Shown one piece after another: positions 12,501 through 27,500 of a DNA stretch of 64,000 nt. The stretch's first letter is position 1; each line of letters starts with the position of its first letter. This stretch comes from Melieria omissa (Eukaryota > Arthropoda > Insecta > Diptera > Ulidiidae), in contig OZ020267.1 in NCBI GenBank assembly GCA_963971225.1, forward strand, positions 32,503,298 through 32,567,297, written 5' to 3'. The position numbers and the translations under genes are program-made. Below the pieces are notes generated by a model that saw only the letters and a program-made list of their open reading frames with translations, did not search any database and was not told the origin of the DNA.

Positions 12501-15500
12501 CCTTGAGGCACGTCTCCAGCCATGCATCCAGATGTTCCTTCGAGTAGCCGCCGGTGGGCACAGTGGCCGTGCGTGACTTCAGCTTCTTGCGCTTGCCCGT
12601 GTCGCCGCCTGCAACACACGAGTGAAAAGAGAAAACATGAAAAAAAGGTCATTATCGATTGCAAAGCTCAACATTGCTCTGCATTTCCGCTCCATTAATT
12701 TCAATCAATGCGCATTCAATGCAAATCAAAGCGCCAAATACAAAAGCTTAGACGGCGCCGCAAATCGCCGACTTATTCAATTGAACCAGCCGATGATGTA
12801 ATGGTGTCGCTTTAAGCCAAAACCTGGAGGGCGGCAATTTCAATTGAAATTTCATTTCCGTTAAAGCCACTTGACCAACGCTTCTGCCGAACATGAACAA
12901 CAACGTGGCAGTAGCGAACACTTATGTAATTAATCAAAGTGTGCAGTAGGCGCACAACGAGAGTTCTTAGATATCTGACAATGCTTTAGAAACTTTGTCC
13001 CAGGAAAATTGCAACACTCTTGGCATGCAGTAGTGGGCGAAATTCGAAACATGTGTCTTATTTATAGCTGAACAAACTATGTATAAGTCGGCAATTTGTA
13101 ATGGAGACTCCTTTGATTTTGTGTCTGAAAACATGAGGCAAAATGTTTTAGTGCTCAGTGCTGGAAATTTTCGCTGGTGGCGGCGCTCGCTATTGGGTCA
13201 CATAAAAACTTGAGTGTTCAAGTGTCTGAAAGAACATGATTTGAAAGCGAACCGCCAGACAGCAAAACAAATGGCACATGCACGGAAATGACATATCCAT
13301 AGTTGTGTTTGTTTTAAAAATAACTTAAGCAGACAACTCAAAAGTGTTCAATTTTGAAATATGCAACTAAAAATAGCTGCAAATCTGCCTGAAATCGGCC
13401 TATACCTATATTTGCTTTCTGTCAAATGTCTAAATTCAACTCCAAACAAGTTTTCAATGGGAAGAACGTAATTCATTCACCACTGTTAAATTAAAAGTGC
13501 CTATTTTTAAAAGAGGATTTTTCCTCAAATAGGATTTATTCAGCTTTAACTAAATGCAATGCGATCAAATATAATTCTTAGATTTGGCATATTCGAGCAA
13601 CTGCGCTTTGAATAAATTTTATAACACCACAAAATATCAAATTTAAGTTTGATATTAATAAATTTTTCAAAGTCAAATAACATGTTAGATGGTCTTTCCA
13701 ACTAAGTAACTAATGTTTTCTTTCATTTGTATTAAAACAGTTAACCTTCTTTTACCACACATGAGTGCATTGCAGCTATTTCAACGCCAACACGAAATTC
13801 TGTCTAAGAGTTTTCTGCCGTGAGTCATAAGCCACCCCTGCAACATTTTTCTACTGCATTGATGTGTTCGCACGCGACCGGTAAAGCCTGTTTTGGACTC
13901 GTATACGGCCAATCGAAGTGAATCATCACAGAAATAGCCGCATATAAAATACAAAATCGTTACAAATGCAGTATGGACCTCAACTAATGTGAAGGTCAGA
14001 TTTGAAAAGTTGTATCTTCCAAACAAACAATCGCGACAGTACCAATTCTACAATACTGAGGGACTTGGATAATTTCTACTTAGTTGTAATGATAGAGAAA
14101 TCGAGCTGGTTTTAACAAAGACCGAAGAGATACTAAATAGATATACAAGGGGAAATATTTGAAATATCAGCTTATCAAATTATTATTTCAGTATAACATC
14201 AGTTCCAATCAATTCTGTATGGATTTTTGCTCTTGTAAACATCAACAAGTAAACAGACTATCTTGAAAAATGTACATACTTTTCATACTTATTGCAACTG
14301 TACCCATAATCGATTCGGTACTCAGAATAAGGTCTTCGTAGATACCCTGCGCATTCATTTTCCCCGTACTTGAATCTTCAGTGAAGTGTGTATTTAGTAT
14401 TATATTCGATATAGCGATCACACAACTTCCATCTCTAACAGTTACAATACGTGTACGTTAGCATTAATGTGGCCGTCAATAGCGCGCAAAATTACAATAT
14501 CTCGTCGAATGAGCAGTTAAGAAAGCGATACCTGCCGGCTAATTGTATCGAAGTATTGAATTTCTCACGTTAACTGCTCCAATTATTGGCAGAAAAGTGC
14601 CACACAATTCTAAGCAACAAAAGTTTATGCATTCCATTCGAGCAAATGTGTGGAAAAACGCCAGTAAACATAATCGGCAATTACCGATATGCGATATTTA
14701 CAACAGACCATAATCGAGATTACCTATAATGGCATCATTAACTGGAAGCCAATCAAAGCGCAAGTAAAGTGGAAACAATTGATTGCAGTGTGCAATAAAA
14801 TTGTGTAAACACTGTTGCCAAAGTACACCAATCGGGTATAAAGTTTGGAGTTTTCGATTTGGCCCATTAAGCAGTTTTTTTGTAAGTCGGAGAGTTATTC
14901 AAATTAGTGCAATTGAACAATGAATGAAAGTGTCATGAACAATGATGACTTGTTTGGTTAAAAAAAAGGTCAACATTTAAATGTCAAAGGCAACGAGGAA
15001 CTGACTCACCACTGACGTCGAAAGACAGTTTGCTATAGTTTGGTTCAAAATTACAGTCGTGTCTGGATATAGTGAACTAATTATTGCAAGGCCTGTTCAC
15101 AGTATTGACGTTGTTCACTATATCAAGGTTAACATTTTTGTTCAAAAACCTTCTTTTATTTACTCAAAGTACACTTTTTGTTTTTTGCTTGAAATTGCTT
15201 TCAAAATTTTGTTCAATATTTAGAGGCTCCATGTCAAAATTTGGGTGTTCACTATATCGAGGTGTTCCTATACCCAGACACGACTTTACATCATAAACCT
15301 TAAGGTAAATGTTGCAAAATTGGGGTAAAAACTTTGTTTACAATATTTTTAATTTATTTATTCCATTTAGTTGTAAAAATTAATAAAAAACACGTAAGAT
15401 ATTTTTTTAGAAAGCGATGCCATAAAAGTAATTTACAATAAAAGACCTCAATATAGTCAGTCATTTTGACTTGACCTTGGGCTTTCTAGTGTTAAACCAT

Positions 15501-18500
15501 CTATGGGCAAAAGAAACGAAGTATTGATGCAACGTAACCAGCAGATTGAAATCTCCTTAGTCTGGGCAACACATTTTATTATGTGCCTGGAGGATAATAC
15601 AACTGTTGAATATTTCATTAGTAAATTTTGAATTTTTTGTTTGTGGATTCACACCTATTGTTGTACTTAGAGTCCCCACAAGTCCCATAAAGAGGACTTT
15701 GTCGACGCACAATAGATGATCAGATTTACTGGGCTGAGTTTAAGACAACTTCTATATTTGTTAATTAATACAACAGGATATTTATGTATGAGTATATAAA
15801 TCACAATCACAAAATATTTTATCGCTGTACATATAATTGTTTGTCCTGAGTGACTGGTAGCTAAAGCTACAAATATTAAATTTGAACTTCAATTGGATAC
15901 ATCTTGAAAAATGTACCTCCGCTAAGACGGGATTTGTTAAAACTTGGGGGGTCTAAAGGTGCCAAACATGGGTTAAGGTATTGTATGAAGAGACGCGATT
16001 TAATTGTCCGATTGGTTTTAAATTTGGTGAAAGCACTTCAAATAAAAGAATAATTCGACACGTATTTTTGGATTTTTCGAAAACCAAAATTTAACAGGGT
16101 GAACTAAAAGTTAAGGTTCGTATACGGAAAGGCTATTGACTACAAAGTTGGTGAAAATACTAGAAATCAAAATTAATTTGACACGTGTTTCTAATTTTTT
16201 TGTTTAACCCTTTCCGACATGAAAATAAACCCTTTCTGTATGATTTGTATGGACTGTAGTCCAATATATTGGACATTGTGATTGAAAGGGTTAATCAAAA
16301 CTTAAAGGGGTAAGCCAAGTGTTAAAAGTTTGTATGAATATATTGGATTTTTAAGCCTTTTTGACTTCAAACTTGGTGAAAGTACTCTTAGTGAGAAATT
16401 GACGTCGGGTTAAAAGTTTATATGGAGAAACTGAAAAAAAACATGAATTATTGGGCCCATTGACTTCAAATTGGGAGAAAGAGCTCTTAGTTAGAAATAA
16501 TTCGACACGTGTTTTTTACTTCTTTGAAAATCGAAATTTAACGGGGTGAACTAAGGGTTGAAAGTTAGTATAAAGAAACACAATGTTTTTACGACTTTTG
16601 ACTTTTAACTCGGTGAAAGAAGTCTTAGTGAAAAATATTTCGACGCGTGTTTTGCACTTTTTTGAAAATCAAAATTTGACTGGGTCAACCATGGGTTAAG
16701 AATTTGTATGGGGAAAACGATTTTATGAGCCCATTGACTTCAATCTTGGTAAAAGTACTCTTAGTTAGAAATAATTCTGCACTTGTTTTTAATTTTTTCA
16801 ATAACTGAAATTTTACGGGGTCAACGATGGGTTAAGAATTTGTATGGGGGAACCATGGTTTAATGCGTCAATTGACTTCAAATGTGGTGAAAGCACTTCA
16901 AATGAGAAATAGATAAAAGTTTTTCTTATTGAAATCTTTCTATAACATCTCTGCAGTGTTTAAAGTACAAAGTACGTAAATATTCACTTTAAACGATTCT
17001 TTATTTATTCGGCTTTTTATTATCATAAAAATCATCTTTCCTGCAAATGCGCTGCTTTTATTAAATTCTGAATGTTCAAACGAATTTCAATTCGCATTCT
17101 TATCTCGTCTCGTTGTGTTAATTTGCAAAGCAAGTTTGCTGAAGTCTTTTTGGTGCTTGCCATATGGAACGACGAGCGTGAACGCCGAATTGGCGGTATC
17201 TGGCATCCGCTTGTGAAAAATATTTGCTGCCTCTCCCTTCACTCAGTTCCACTGCTTCTGTGTTGACTCCCTCACTGTGCAGTCCCCTCTCAGCTCGACA
17301 GTGCTTCTTTGCCTGACTTCGATGCGCGTCTGTTAAATATAGCACAGACCCAGCCATGCCGACAGAGGCAAGTGTGCACCATATGCGAATCTGAACGATA
17401 GTATAGCAAATAATATTCCAGACGCATGCGCAGCACTTGCAAAGCGAACGCTTTTTCAGAGACGAACCACACACACAGTCTTACAAACGAATAATGGCTC
17501 AATTGATAATATTAGAGACGCCAGCAACATTTGACGGCAACAACAAAGTGTCTGCCGCCCAACCAAGTAACAGATAAATTCAGTCGCGATCGAGGGGCAA
17601 CGGCAGAAATCGCGCACCCGCAACGGAAATGCAACTGCAACAGCACCCCGACACACACACACACACACAAGCACATCACTCTGGACGCACTATTAATCGA
17701 ATGGAAATGAAATGAAAATGGAATGAAATATTATTTGATGCTATTAATAAATAATTGCCATATACCGACACCGCACCGCGCTGCCAATGGCCAATGGCAA
17801 TGTTTATACGGCGCGACAGACCCACAGCCAGACACCGCTGCAAGACTGCGAGATGGCGCTGTCGAGACCACTCGGTGCACGCATTTCACGAAGCGAGACA
17901 ATACGCCCGCTGGCAGCGCCAATAAATCATACAGTAGCCGAAGCGAGTGGGGCTACACGCAAACGTGGAGGAGGGCCACGCAAAGTCGCCATAAGTGCAG
18001 TTTTAAACGTTTAACATTTTATTGAATACGAAAACCATCGTCACAGGCCATTGACTCGACTCAGGGTTGCCAATACGAACACATCTCAATACATAAATAA
18101 TAGTAGTAGTAGTAGTTTCGTATGAAAGCAGACGTTTTTACGACCTCGGACAACTGGCCACTTTGTACTCTGCCAAGCGAGAGAGAAGACACAACTTACA
18201 GTCCAACTATCGACTTTTCATCGACCACTTCACTTTCAAACTAGTCGCATGAAAATGCAAACAATAACCATTGTTCGTCTGCCTTGTCGCATAATGTCGC
18301 CTTGAGTATGTCAACCTGTAGTCGTATGCGTAACGCACCCTTCTCTCCACTCTGTGTCTGCCTATCGGATCGGAAAGATAAGAGGTTTGTTTATATGAAA
18401 ACAACGGCGTCTGGCTGGCCCCAGTCCGCACGCGTACTTGAACAATGCTGCAAAGTCGAAATTATACTCGCAATTAGCATAAATGCTTAAGTAGTTCTAC

Positions 18501-21500
18501 ATACATATGTACGCTTATTAGTACTTTAGATTGGGGTTAAAAGGTGTTTGTGATTGTAGGGGAACATGGGGTCATTTTAGTATTTCATAGTAATGTGTTA
18601 ATTTTCTGTTTATTTTTTAATTTGTTAAATGCCAACTGAATTTTATCTTTTCATTCAAAAGATAGTTTTTTTTTAGTTTTTTTAGAACAAAAGCTGTACT
18701 ACAAATTTAACTGTAAAGTTTGTTATGGAATATCTGACTAGAATTTATGGCAGATTATTAAAAAATTATGAATTCTTCTATTTGTTTAATCATCAACTCT
18801 TTCTGAAGAGTTGAAGAGAGAGTGTTTACCCTCTGAGAACACGTTGGATGATGTAGATCCATACTCTAAATTTGTTTTCCTCCGATTTTTTTTTAATTTT
18901 ATTTTACAAATTTTAGAGGTACCTACAATTCTTATTAATTGTTAAAACCATGTTCGAAGTAGAACCCAGAATTATCTTTGAGTCAAAAGGTTCAATAGTT
19001 GTGGAATGATAGAAGATAAAGGAAAAGGGTCTAATTGTACGAGAATGTGCCCGATGATTAAACAAATAGAAGAATTCATAATTTTTTAATAATCTCCCAT
19101 CAATTCTCGTCAGATATTCCATAACAAACTGAACAGTTAAATTTGTAGTACAGCTTCAATTTTCAAAGGGTCAGAACCCTTTGAAAACTTTCTTTTGTAA
19201 CGGATTCACCGACATTATCAAACTTTTATAAAAACTATCGTCTCGAAATGATATAAATACAAAATTCCATTGCAAGTTGGTTCAAATTGAATATTCTTAA
19301 AAATGGTAATGTGCATTTCACGCAAAATTCGTATTCTTGTTTTAAGATTTTTCAATCTTAACCCTTTCGCTATTCTGTTTCCATATGGCACATTGCTACT
19401 TTGTGGACGTCTGAGCCCTCTGTGGTTTCAAGAATACATTTTTTGTTGGTCCGTAGAATAGTTTGAAGTTTTAGGAAAAATACGAAATTAATAAACTAAA
19501 TATTAAAGTTTAAAGAAGAGAAGTATAAACGTTTTTAAATAGTATATCTTTGCATAGTAAGGGAAGAAGAAGCAGAAACCTTTAGATAACTTTTTAATTT
19601 GTCTTTTTTTTTCAATTTAGATACTTTTTTTTTAATTTTGGCTGAATTAAATGAAGAAATATTCAAATTTTCGTGAGTAAAAAGTTGTATGTTTAACCCT
19701 TTTAGTGCCGGGCGAAAAACAGGTGCCTATGCGAGAATAACCGGCCGAATTTCACAGTTTTACTAGGGTTTGGAAAAATGCTCTTAAAAACCAAACGAGA
19801 AACAATATATACATGATTCAAAAAGCATTATACTAAGGATGAAGTAGAGAGTAAACAGAATTTCCGAAATCCTGTATTGCCAATTGTTGGTTTGTCAAAA
19901 ACAACAATGTTTGACACAAGCGGAAAACGTTTGACACAAGCGACAATAACAAAATTTACGCTTTCAAACTGGAACTGGGACGAAATATACTGTTCACAAC
20001 AACGATCGACGAGACACTAACTGATCCTAGGTCTCGCTGCGACGTTATTTCGCGAGAGTCTTCAAACAGTTGTTTACATAACACGCTGCCGAAAGGTTCC
20101 GATAACATAAACGTCCACAAAGGGTTAAAAGAAAAAAATATTTTTTTTTATTCTCTCGTAATTAAATTAGATCAATTTTAACGTATTACAAAATTATTTT
20201 GGGATAGAGTTCTCCCACAATGCGAATAGTAAAGCGGTACAAGGCGCGGGCCGATATATCGGCTCTGGCACTTTTCGCTAGTGCAGCAAGAGCCGATATA
20301 TCAGCTTCCGGTACTAAAAGGGTTAAGTAACTATTACAGCCACAACAATGTGGTTTCTCTCATAGAAAAACACTCTAAAATACAGGGTACGAGTATAAAA
20401 ATTAAAAAAATTTATTTTAGAATGTTGCTAATATAACCACATACAAACCTAAAACGTAATATTAAAAATTTTATTATAATTTTTTTTTTCTTGATTTGAG
20501 ATTTTTGTTTTTCTATGAGCGATTGCATGTACATGCGCTGAAAAAACTTAGTTGTTTCAGAACTTACGTTATCATAAACATTCAGTCACCGCAATCCAAA
20601 CCTAAATGACATAAATCTTGTAACATTTTCTATGAATTAATACAAAAATGTTTACTAGATGCTGATTTAATAAAACACATTTGTAATTAGGTACATTTCG
20701 GTAGTTTCAAATATGCTCACTCTGAAGCTATTTTACACATTGTGAAAAAAATAGGCAAAACAATTGAAGTCGTCAAAAGTACTGACAATTAGCTAGAGAC
20801 AGCCCATTCACTACAGACTCCCGTAGATAATTTAATGTATAATGTTTAAAATGCTCAAAAATGCAACACTTCCGAAATTGCCATGCTTTCCCCTATAGCA
20901 CCAGGTCGTAAAATTTTGTTAGTGCGTGCTTGTACATAGATACGGTTTTATCGTTAGTTTTGCTTGCCGGTAGTAAAAACATTCTGTATCAGCCACTTAA
21001 ACGCAAAGAATAAACAAATATGAAACGTAAGCATTTCGGTAGTAAGTAGTTATGGGGAAAGTGTTTTGCTTTGAAGAAAAACATTGAAGTGAATAGTTTT
21101 GTTATTAAGCACAAAACAGAGTACGAATAACTTCTGAAGAAGAGTTAATCTGTTTGAATGTAATTTGTATAACAACAACTGCAGGAATCGTAGAATTCTG
21201 TTTAATACTGTTATTAGTTTATGTTAACCCAGATATACATAGAGAGGTCAAGGAGTTTGCTAAAAAAAATACAACACTGGATGCGTTGAAAAAATCGTTG
21301 AATCGAGATTGAAAGCAACTAGATTCAGACATTAGTCCTACAGCTTGTGAATTGTTCTGGAAGTGACTTGGACTCATCGTCAAAGCCAAAACATTCCACT
21401 GGAATGATGCCAAATCAAACTTTAAATGTCTTCTAACATTCTGTAAAAGACGAAACAATAAAACGAGACATTCAAAAAAGTTGTGCTTTTTTTAAAAACC

Positions 21501-24500
21501 GTCATTTTTTTAAATTGCGCCACCAGTTTGTTCAAACTACAACGAAAAATAACCAATAAATAACATTTTGAGCTAACAACACTTGCGTGTTATTCTTACA
21601 GCAAAAGAAATTCACTAAAAATTCTCATAACTAATGACTTAAGTAACGTTTTGACGATGAAATTCAACACACTCACTCATATTAACGACCCCTGATAGCA
21701 CATGACTTCTCATGAATTCATTGAATAATTGGTAAAACTTCCGGTCATGCCTCCCCAAATAAATACAACAATTTCGCATTCGATTACATTCAGTTCGTGT
21801 CATCTGCGCCTGCAGTGCACACAAACAATATTTGATTGTAGCTACTTTGCTAGTTTTGTTGCCGGTGGAGCAGTAATTAAATTTGCTATCGCTGCTTTGT
21901 GAAACACCACGCGAATGTAATTGCCGCTTTCGGTAAATGTCAGTATTGGCTCCAACAACACTGCCGGCCTATGCAAGTTGCAATTAATGGCTGTTATTGT
22001 TGTTTCTTCCTTTCTAGCCACAATTTGACGAGACTGTAAAACTTTCGCAAAGCACACACACAGAGACTCACTCATTCACTCAGACAATGTTCAATGTCGC
22101 TCTATGATTGTCCACTTAATTGGATGTGCAGCTTAGCGTTGCGCCGTTGTTTGGCTCAATTAAGATTGAGAAAAAAGCACAACGAAAATATTGTCAATTG
22201 ATTGTTAATGCAATTAATCAATGTGAATGAGTGTTGAGTGGTTACGGTGGCAGTGCAAATATTTATCGATATGAGTGCATATGTATATACGGAGATGCAG
22301 TTACCGATATACTTAATTATTCTCACTTTGAAGTGGCAGTAAGTGTTGCAATCTTAGGAAGCAATTGTAAAACACTATACAACACAAAACAAATAAAAAT
22401 ATTCTGATTGAAGGTGTAAAAAAATATACGTTCATGGATTGGAAAGTTGTTGTCTGTTTTTTTAGAGGTGAGGTCAATGTTTTCGCCCTTTTGCACATTC
22501 TCAGGATGAATCTGCATACTAAAACCATGTGACCTTAGATTTTGGTTATATGATGTGTTCAGCAATTTGGTGTAAAATACTACAGGGAACATGTTTGTAG
22601 AGCATTTTAATCCTGTTGATCCTATTTTTGCGGGTCAAGTTGACCCTTTTTCTTAAAAGGCCACAAATGTTCTTTGAAACAGGACTTTTAACCCCTTAAC
22701 CCTTTCGGTTATTCTATGCCATATGGCATAGTCTCTTTTCAGTGCCTGTTCTAGGTCAAAAACTTGTGGATACTACATTTTTAAATTTTTGTATTTTTCT
22801 CTGAAGATTTTTATACCAAATAATGAAAAAAATATTTTGATTAGTGTACCAAGTAACTTGTAAGGGTTCAGAAAGTGCGAAGTCCTATCGAGCTGCGTAT
22901 TTTACAAAAAGAGGTCACTTCGTACTTTTATTTATTCTATTGCAAAAATCAATTTATTTTATAGGTTTATGTAAGTAATCTAGTAGGTATTTATTGCTTT
23001 AGTAAGTGTAAAAAAACTTAGATCCCAAATATAGTTTACTAAAGCTATACGATTTTTTTTATTTTTTATTATGCCATATTTCATGATGCCCAAAAACCAC
23101 TTTTTCGAACAATATTTTAAAAAATTACTTTTGATTATTGATTATGAAGGCTTAAACAGTAATAAAATGGAAAATAATGACTTTTAAAATTAAAAACAAA
23201 AAAGAAGTACCGAAAGGGTTAACTGTTTATGTCGGGTATACTCGTCATAAAGATTTAAAAAATTGCATTCGTAGATAATTTAACTGTAATTTTTTTTCTG
23301 AAAAAGAGCAAAGAAATATATTTTAAAAAATTTACATTTCAGAATATTCGGTAGTCTATAAACTTTATTTATCTAAACTGTTGTATAAAAATCAATGTGA
23401 CTTTTTTTAAGCCAATCAGATTAATCCAATTCAATTAATTAATAAATTAACAATCAATTAGTCAGACAAAAACTACTACTTCTAAAACAAAAACTACTAC
23501 TACTCAATCCATTTAGATGAAATAAGAACCAAATGATTGCGTTTATGTGGAAATAAGTAGTACAGAGGATATATGAGATTGGCCACGCCCACCTCCAACG
23601 TCTACTATGGTAATAAAACTCAGCTTTGATATACTTTTGTAACACAATATGGATATGAAACATTTCAGTGTGTCATTGTGGCAAATATATGCTATACATA
23701 ACTGGCCACGCCCACTTTTTGCGCCGACTAAACTAACAATACGAAGTTAAAGTACATGTCTGCAAATCAGTATTGATATCAAATAATTTTGTGTTTAATT
23801 GAGGTTAACATAGGCTATATTAGATTGACCACGCCCAGCTGATACGCCCACTATAGTGACATAAATCTGCTATGTTTATCTTTTGTAAGGCGATATGGGT
23901 ATCAAACGATTCAGCGTATCGCCGTTGTAAACATAGACTCTATAAAATCGGCCACGCCCATTCTCCGCGCCTACTAAACTATCAAAACAAAGTGACCGTA
24001 CATGTCTAAAATCAGTATTGGCATCAAATGATTTTGTACTTCATAAGTGCAGACATAGAATTCATTACACTGACCACGCCCACCTAAAACGCCTTTTGTC
24101 ACACCCACCATAATGATGAGTCAGTTATATTAGTGCATTGGCAGGTATATTAGTGCATTGATTTAACTAGATTCTCTTTTTAAAGGGGTGGACCTAGGCT
24201 ATGTTACATTGACCACGTCCACCTGACGCGCCTCCGTTCCACACCCCCCATAATGGCTCAAATAGGCTATGGTACATTTTGTGAGACGGTATGGCGCTTG
24301 TTTTTGTCATAGTTGTATTATTTTTCAAAAAATTAATTGTTTATGTCGAGTATACTCGTTCACACTGAAAAAAATTGAAGCCGTTAAGGGCTTAAGGAAA
24401 AAAAGTACCAAGAAAATATTTGCTATAAAACTCTACTATAAGTAGGTTAATAGAACTCGAATAGAAATAAATCAAAAGACTACAATAGAAATAAATCAAA

Positions 24501-27500
24501 ATTTTAAATGTTTTCAAACCTCAGAATAATTTCATACTTAATCTAAATTGGTGCTAAAATGTCCTATAAAACTGGTTTTTCGACCCGTTACAAATAGAGC
24601 TCAAAAACTGTTACCTGCTTTCTCTACAACAATCTGTATATCTCTGAATCATATAATGTAAGATTGGCCTTGCAAGTTCCTTAAATCCTGCTTATACTGT
24701 AATTCAAAGACTTGTAACACTTTGCAATCCATAAACCAACCCACACCTTAGAAATGAATTCATATTTCTTTTATTTCTATAAATTCATGTTTGACCTCCG
24801 CTTCCTTGACAGCTTTGGCCCCCCACAGCGATTCCCTCAGTGTGGCAACAGTTCATTGTTACTCTTACAATACAAAACAGTATCGATTTTGTCGTCTTCA
24901 CCACAACTGTCCATTGTTGTTTTATACAAACAATATGGTTTTTCCGTATCATTCGTTGAACAGTTTTTCAATACACGCGCTGATTTTGCAAAACATTTCA
25001 TTTGAGCGCCCGCGGATGCGCATTATTACACAACTCGGCCGACAATTCGAAATCACTGCAGTCTTACTTACATAATCCATCATTGTCTTCGTGCCAACCT
25101 ATACACGGCATTTCCGACAATTATCGCCGATTATACGCCGCAGCTTCAACTCCCGTCCATCACTCGTCGCAATGAACACCAACACCCATCGACATGTTCG
25201 ACACATTCGTCGCATTGTGAGTGTAATTTGATTTGAGCAATTTTACTCGAATGCGCGTTGCGCCAAATCAAATTACGCTAATGAATTCAAGTGCAAAAAA
25301 GCGTTGAAAAGGAAGCGCGACACGTAAACTGCCGTTTGTGAATCTGCGCCGTTTTGCCACATATCGCTATGAAAAATAATCGCATTGTCGTCATCTGCAG
25401 CATAATTGTCGTCATTGTCGTTGCACGCATGGAAATTTCATTTGTTGCGCAAAATGCGACAGTTACAATGCAGCAACAACAAAGTGGATTATTTGCGCCC
25501 CGTAGTAACGCGATAGCTGCCCCGCACAATGGAGTTGGCATGAGTGCATTAAATTTTTACACATTTCCTGTGAATGTAATGCACACCGAACTCCTTTCAG
25601 CTGCACGCGCCCAACAAAATCGCAACTAAACGCACCAAAACACCCGGCACGGCGATAAGCGAGCCGGGCCTCTAACGGCGAAAAAGTGAAGGTGTGCTAC
25701 ACTCGGGCCACTTGTGTTTAATTTACCACAACCGAGCGTCTCGTTCGGGCAGATGGCAGATGGATGGTGCGCGGCCAGTGGCGGATTCAGGGGTGGTTTT
25801 TGAGGGTTGAAATCCCCCCCGAAATATTAGGGTTGACTTTAAAACTACATACAAATTAAAAGGCATATACAGAAACATTTAGGAATATTAAAGAATTATT
25901 TTTGAAACCTAAACGCCCCCAAAATATTTTTCTAAATACGCCCCTGTGTACAGCCAACGGGCAGTTGCTTCGAGTAGGGTGTGCAGCACCGGGCGAGACG
26001 TGAAAACGTCGTTTCGGTATGGGGGTTGAAGGTGAAGACTATATAAACATATTGCTGCACCCTACCTACGGGCATTCTGCTTTATTTGGCTTTTTGTGAG
26101 CGTGTAAAATTGCTTATAATAATATTGCAAAAATGTTTTTTTGTCTCCTTTGTTAATCTGTTCAATAGTGATTTTATCAGCAGTTGCTTTTCAAAGCAGT
26201 TATTATTGTATTGGGAGTGCAAATTAGTTTAGCTGAAAAGATTAATCAAAGTGTTGTTCATCGCTGGTTGCTACATTTCCCACTTCTTCTTTCCATCTGT
26301 CAATTTTCGATTTCTACGAAATAAGTGAATTGATGACCTACCAAACCGTGCAAAGAATTCGGCATTTGCTGTAAAAGATTCCACTTCAACGTTTCCAAAT
26401 ATTTCGTCACGACTTTTGCAACATGAGGCCGAGCGCTGTCATAAAAAATAATAGATTTGTCATGTCTTTGCGCATATTCCCAACGTTTTTCTTGTAATTG
26501 AATCAATTGCAACCTATACCGATCTTTCATAATGAATCGCCAGGTAGTAGCAGTTTATATACAACTTTCTTTTGGTCCCACCAGATATAAAGCATGGCCT
26601 TAGAACCATGAATATTCGGCTTTGGCGTTGATATTGAGGTCGATGGCAACGATTCAACGAGCATAGTTTGATAAGGTTAAAGAAGGGAGTGTGCAGCATG
26701 CATTTTCACCTGAAGACCCCATTTGGTTTATTGTGGATCCCTTCATTCTTAAAATACCGGTGTCCTTCCCTACCTGTTGGGATCCCTGTAGATCCAGACG
26801 GGCTCTCTTGGGAACCATTGGGAGCCAAATTGTGTAGATCGGTAATCTGTGCATCAACGTTTTCCGTAAGTCCATCGAAGAACCTGGTCCCAAGGGTCCG
26901 AAGCCGTCGTTCGTGTACTGACACTGACAGTATGACACCCAGTGGTGCACACAGGATTTCATTTTGGGGGGTTTTGCGTACAACTTTTGAACCGAATACC
27001 ATTCAAAACCATGTTTTGTACCAGCAATTTTTGTTATCCCCAACCACAACTCAAAATAAAAAAAACCAATTTTATCCTTTAAATCAGCTGCTCCCTGAAA
27101 AATCGCCAGTTTGTACGAATTTGCACAAATTTTTACTGGATGCTTTTTGTGTACGTCAAATCTCTTGCAACGAAGGAGAAACTAAGAGCGTAACAGTTCA
27201 TTTCGTGAAAACTAGCAAATTTTGATTGGAGACATTTTTTCCAGTAACTTTTAGCCATTAAAAATAAGAACAAGAACAACAGAAATAACAAAATAAGAGC
27301 AGAACAGAACAGAATGATTTGCTGCCATATCATCGACCGCAAAGACAAATATTTTGAGGTGAATGGACTATAACTTTAAATGTCTAATTAAAGTTAAGTT
27401 TCCCTACAGCTTCAAACCTCAAACGAAACTTTTAAACTTTTCTTTCTTTAACACTCCTGTTTACACCGTTTTTCCTGGGTGTTGTAAATGTATGTGTGTC

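Noticed and set aside
23560..24300. CRISPR-like regular spacing
   Set aside because: The repeated unit is about 122 bp with whole-unit similarity rather than short repeats with unrelated spacers, and this is a eukaryotic intron.
25354..25629. 91-residue plus-strand frame with a hydrophobic N-terminus resembling a signal peptide
   Set aside because: No recognisable domain, an overlapping minus-strand frame of similar length, and no splice or promoter context. Composition alone can explain it.
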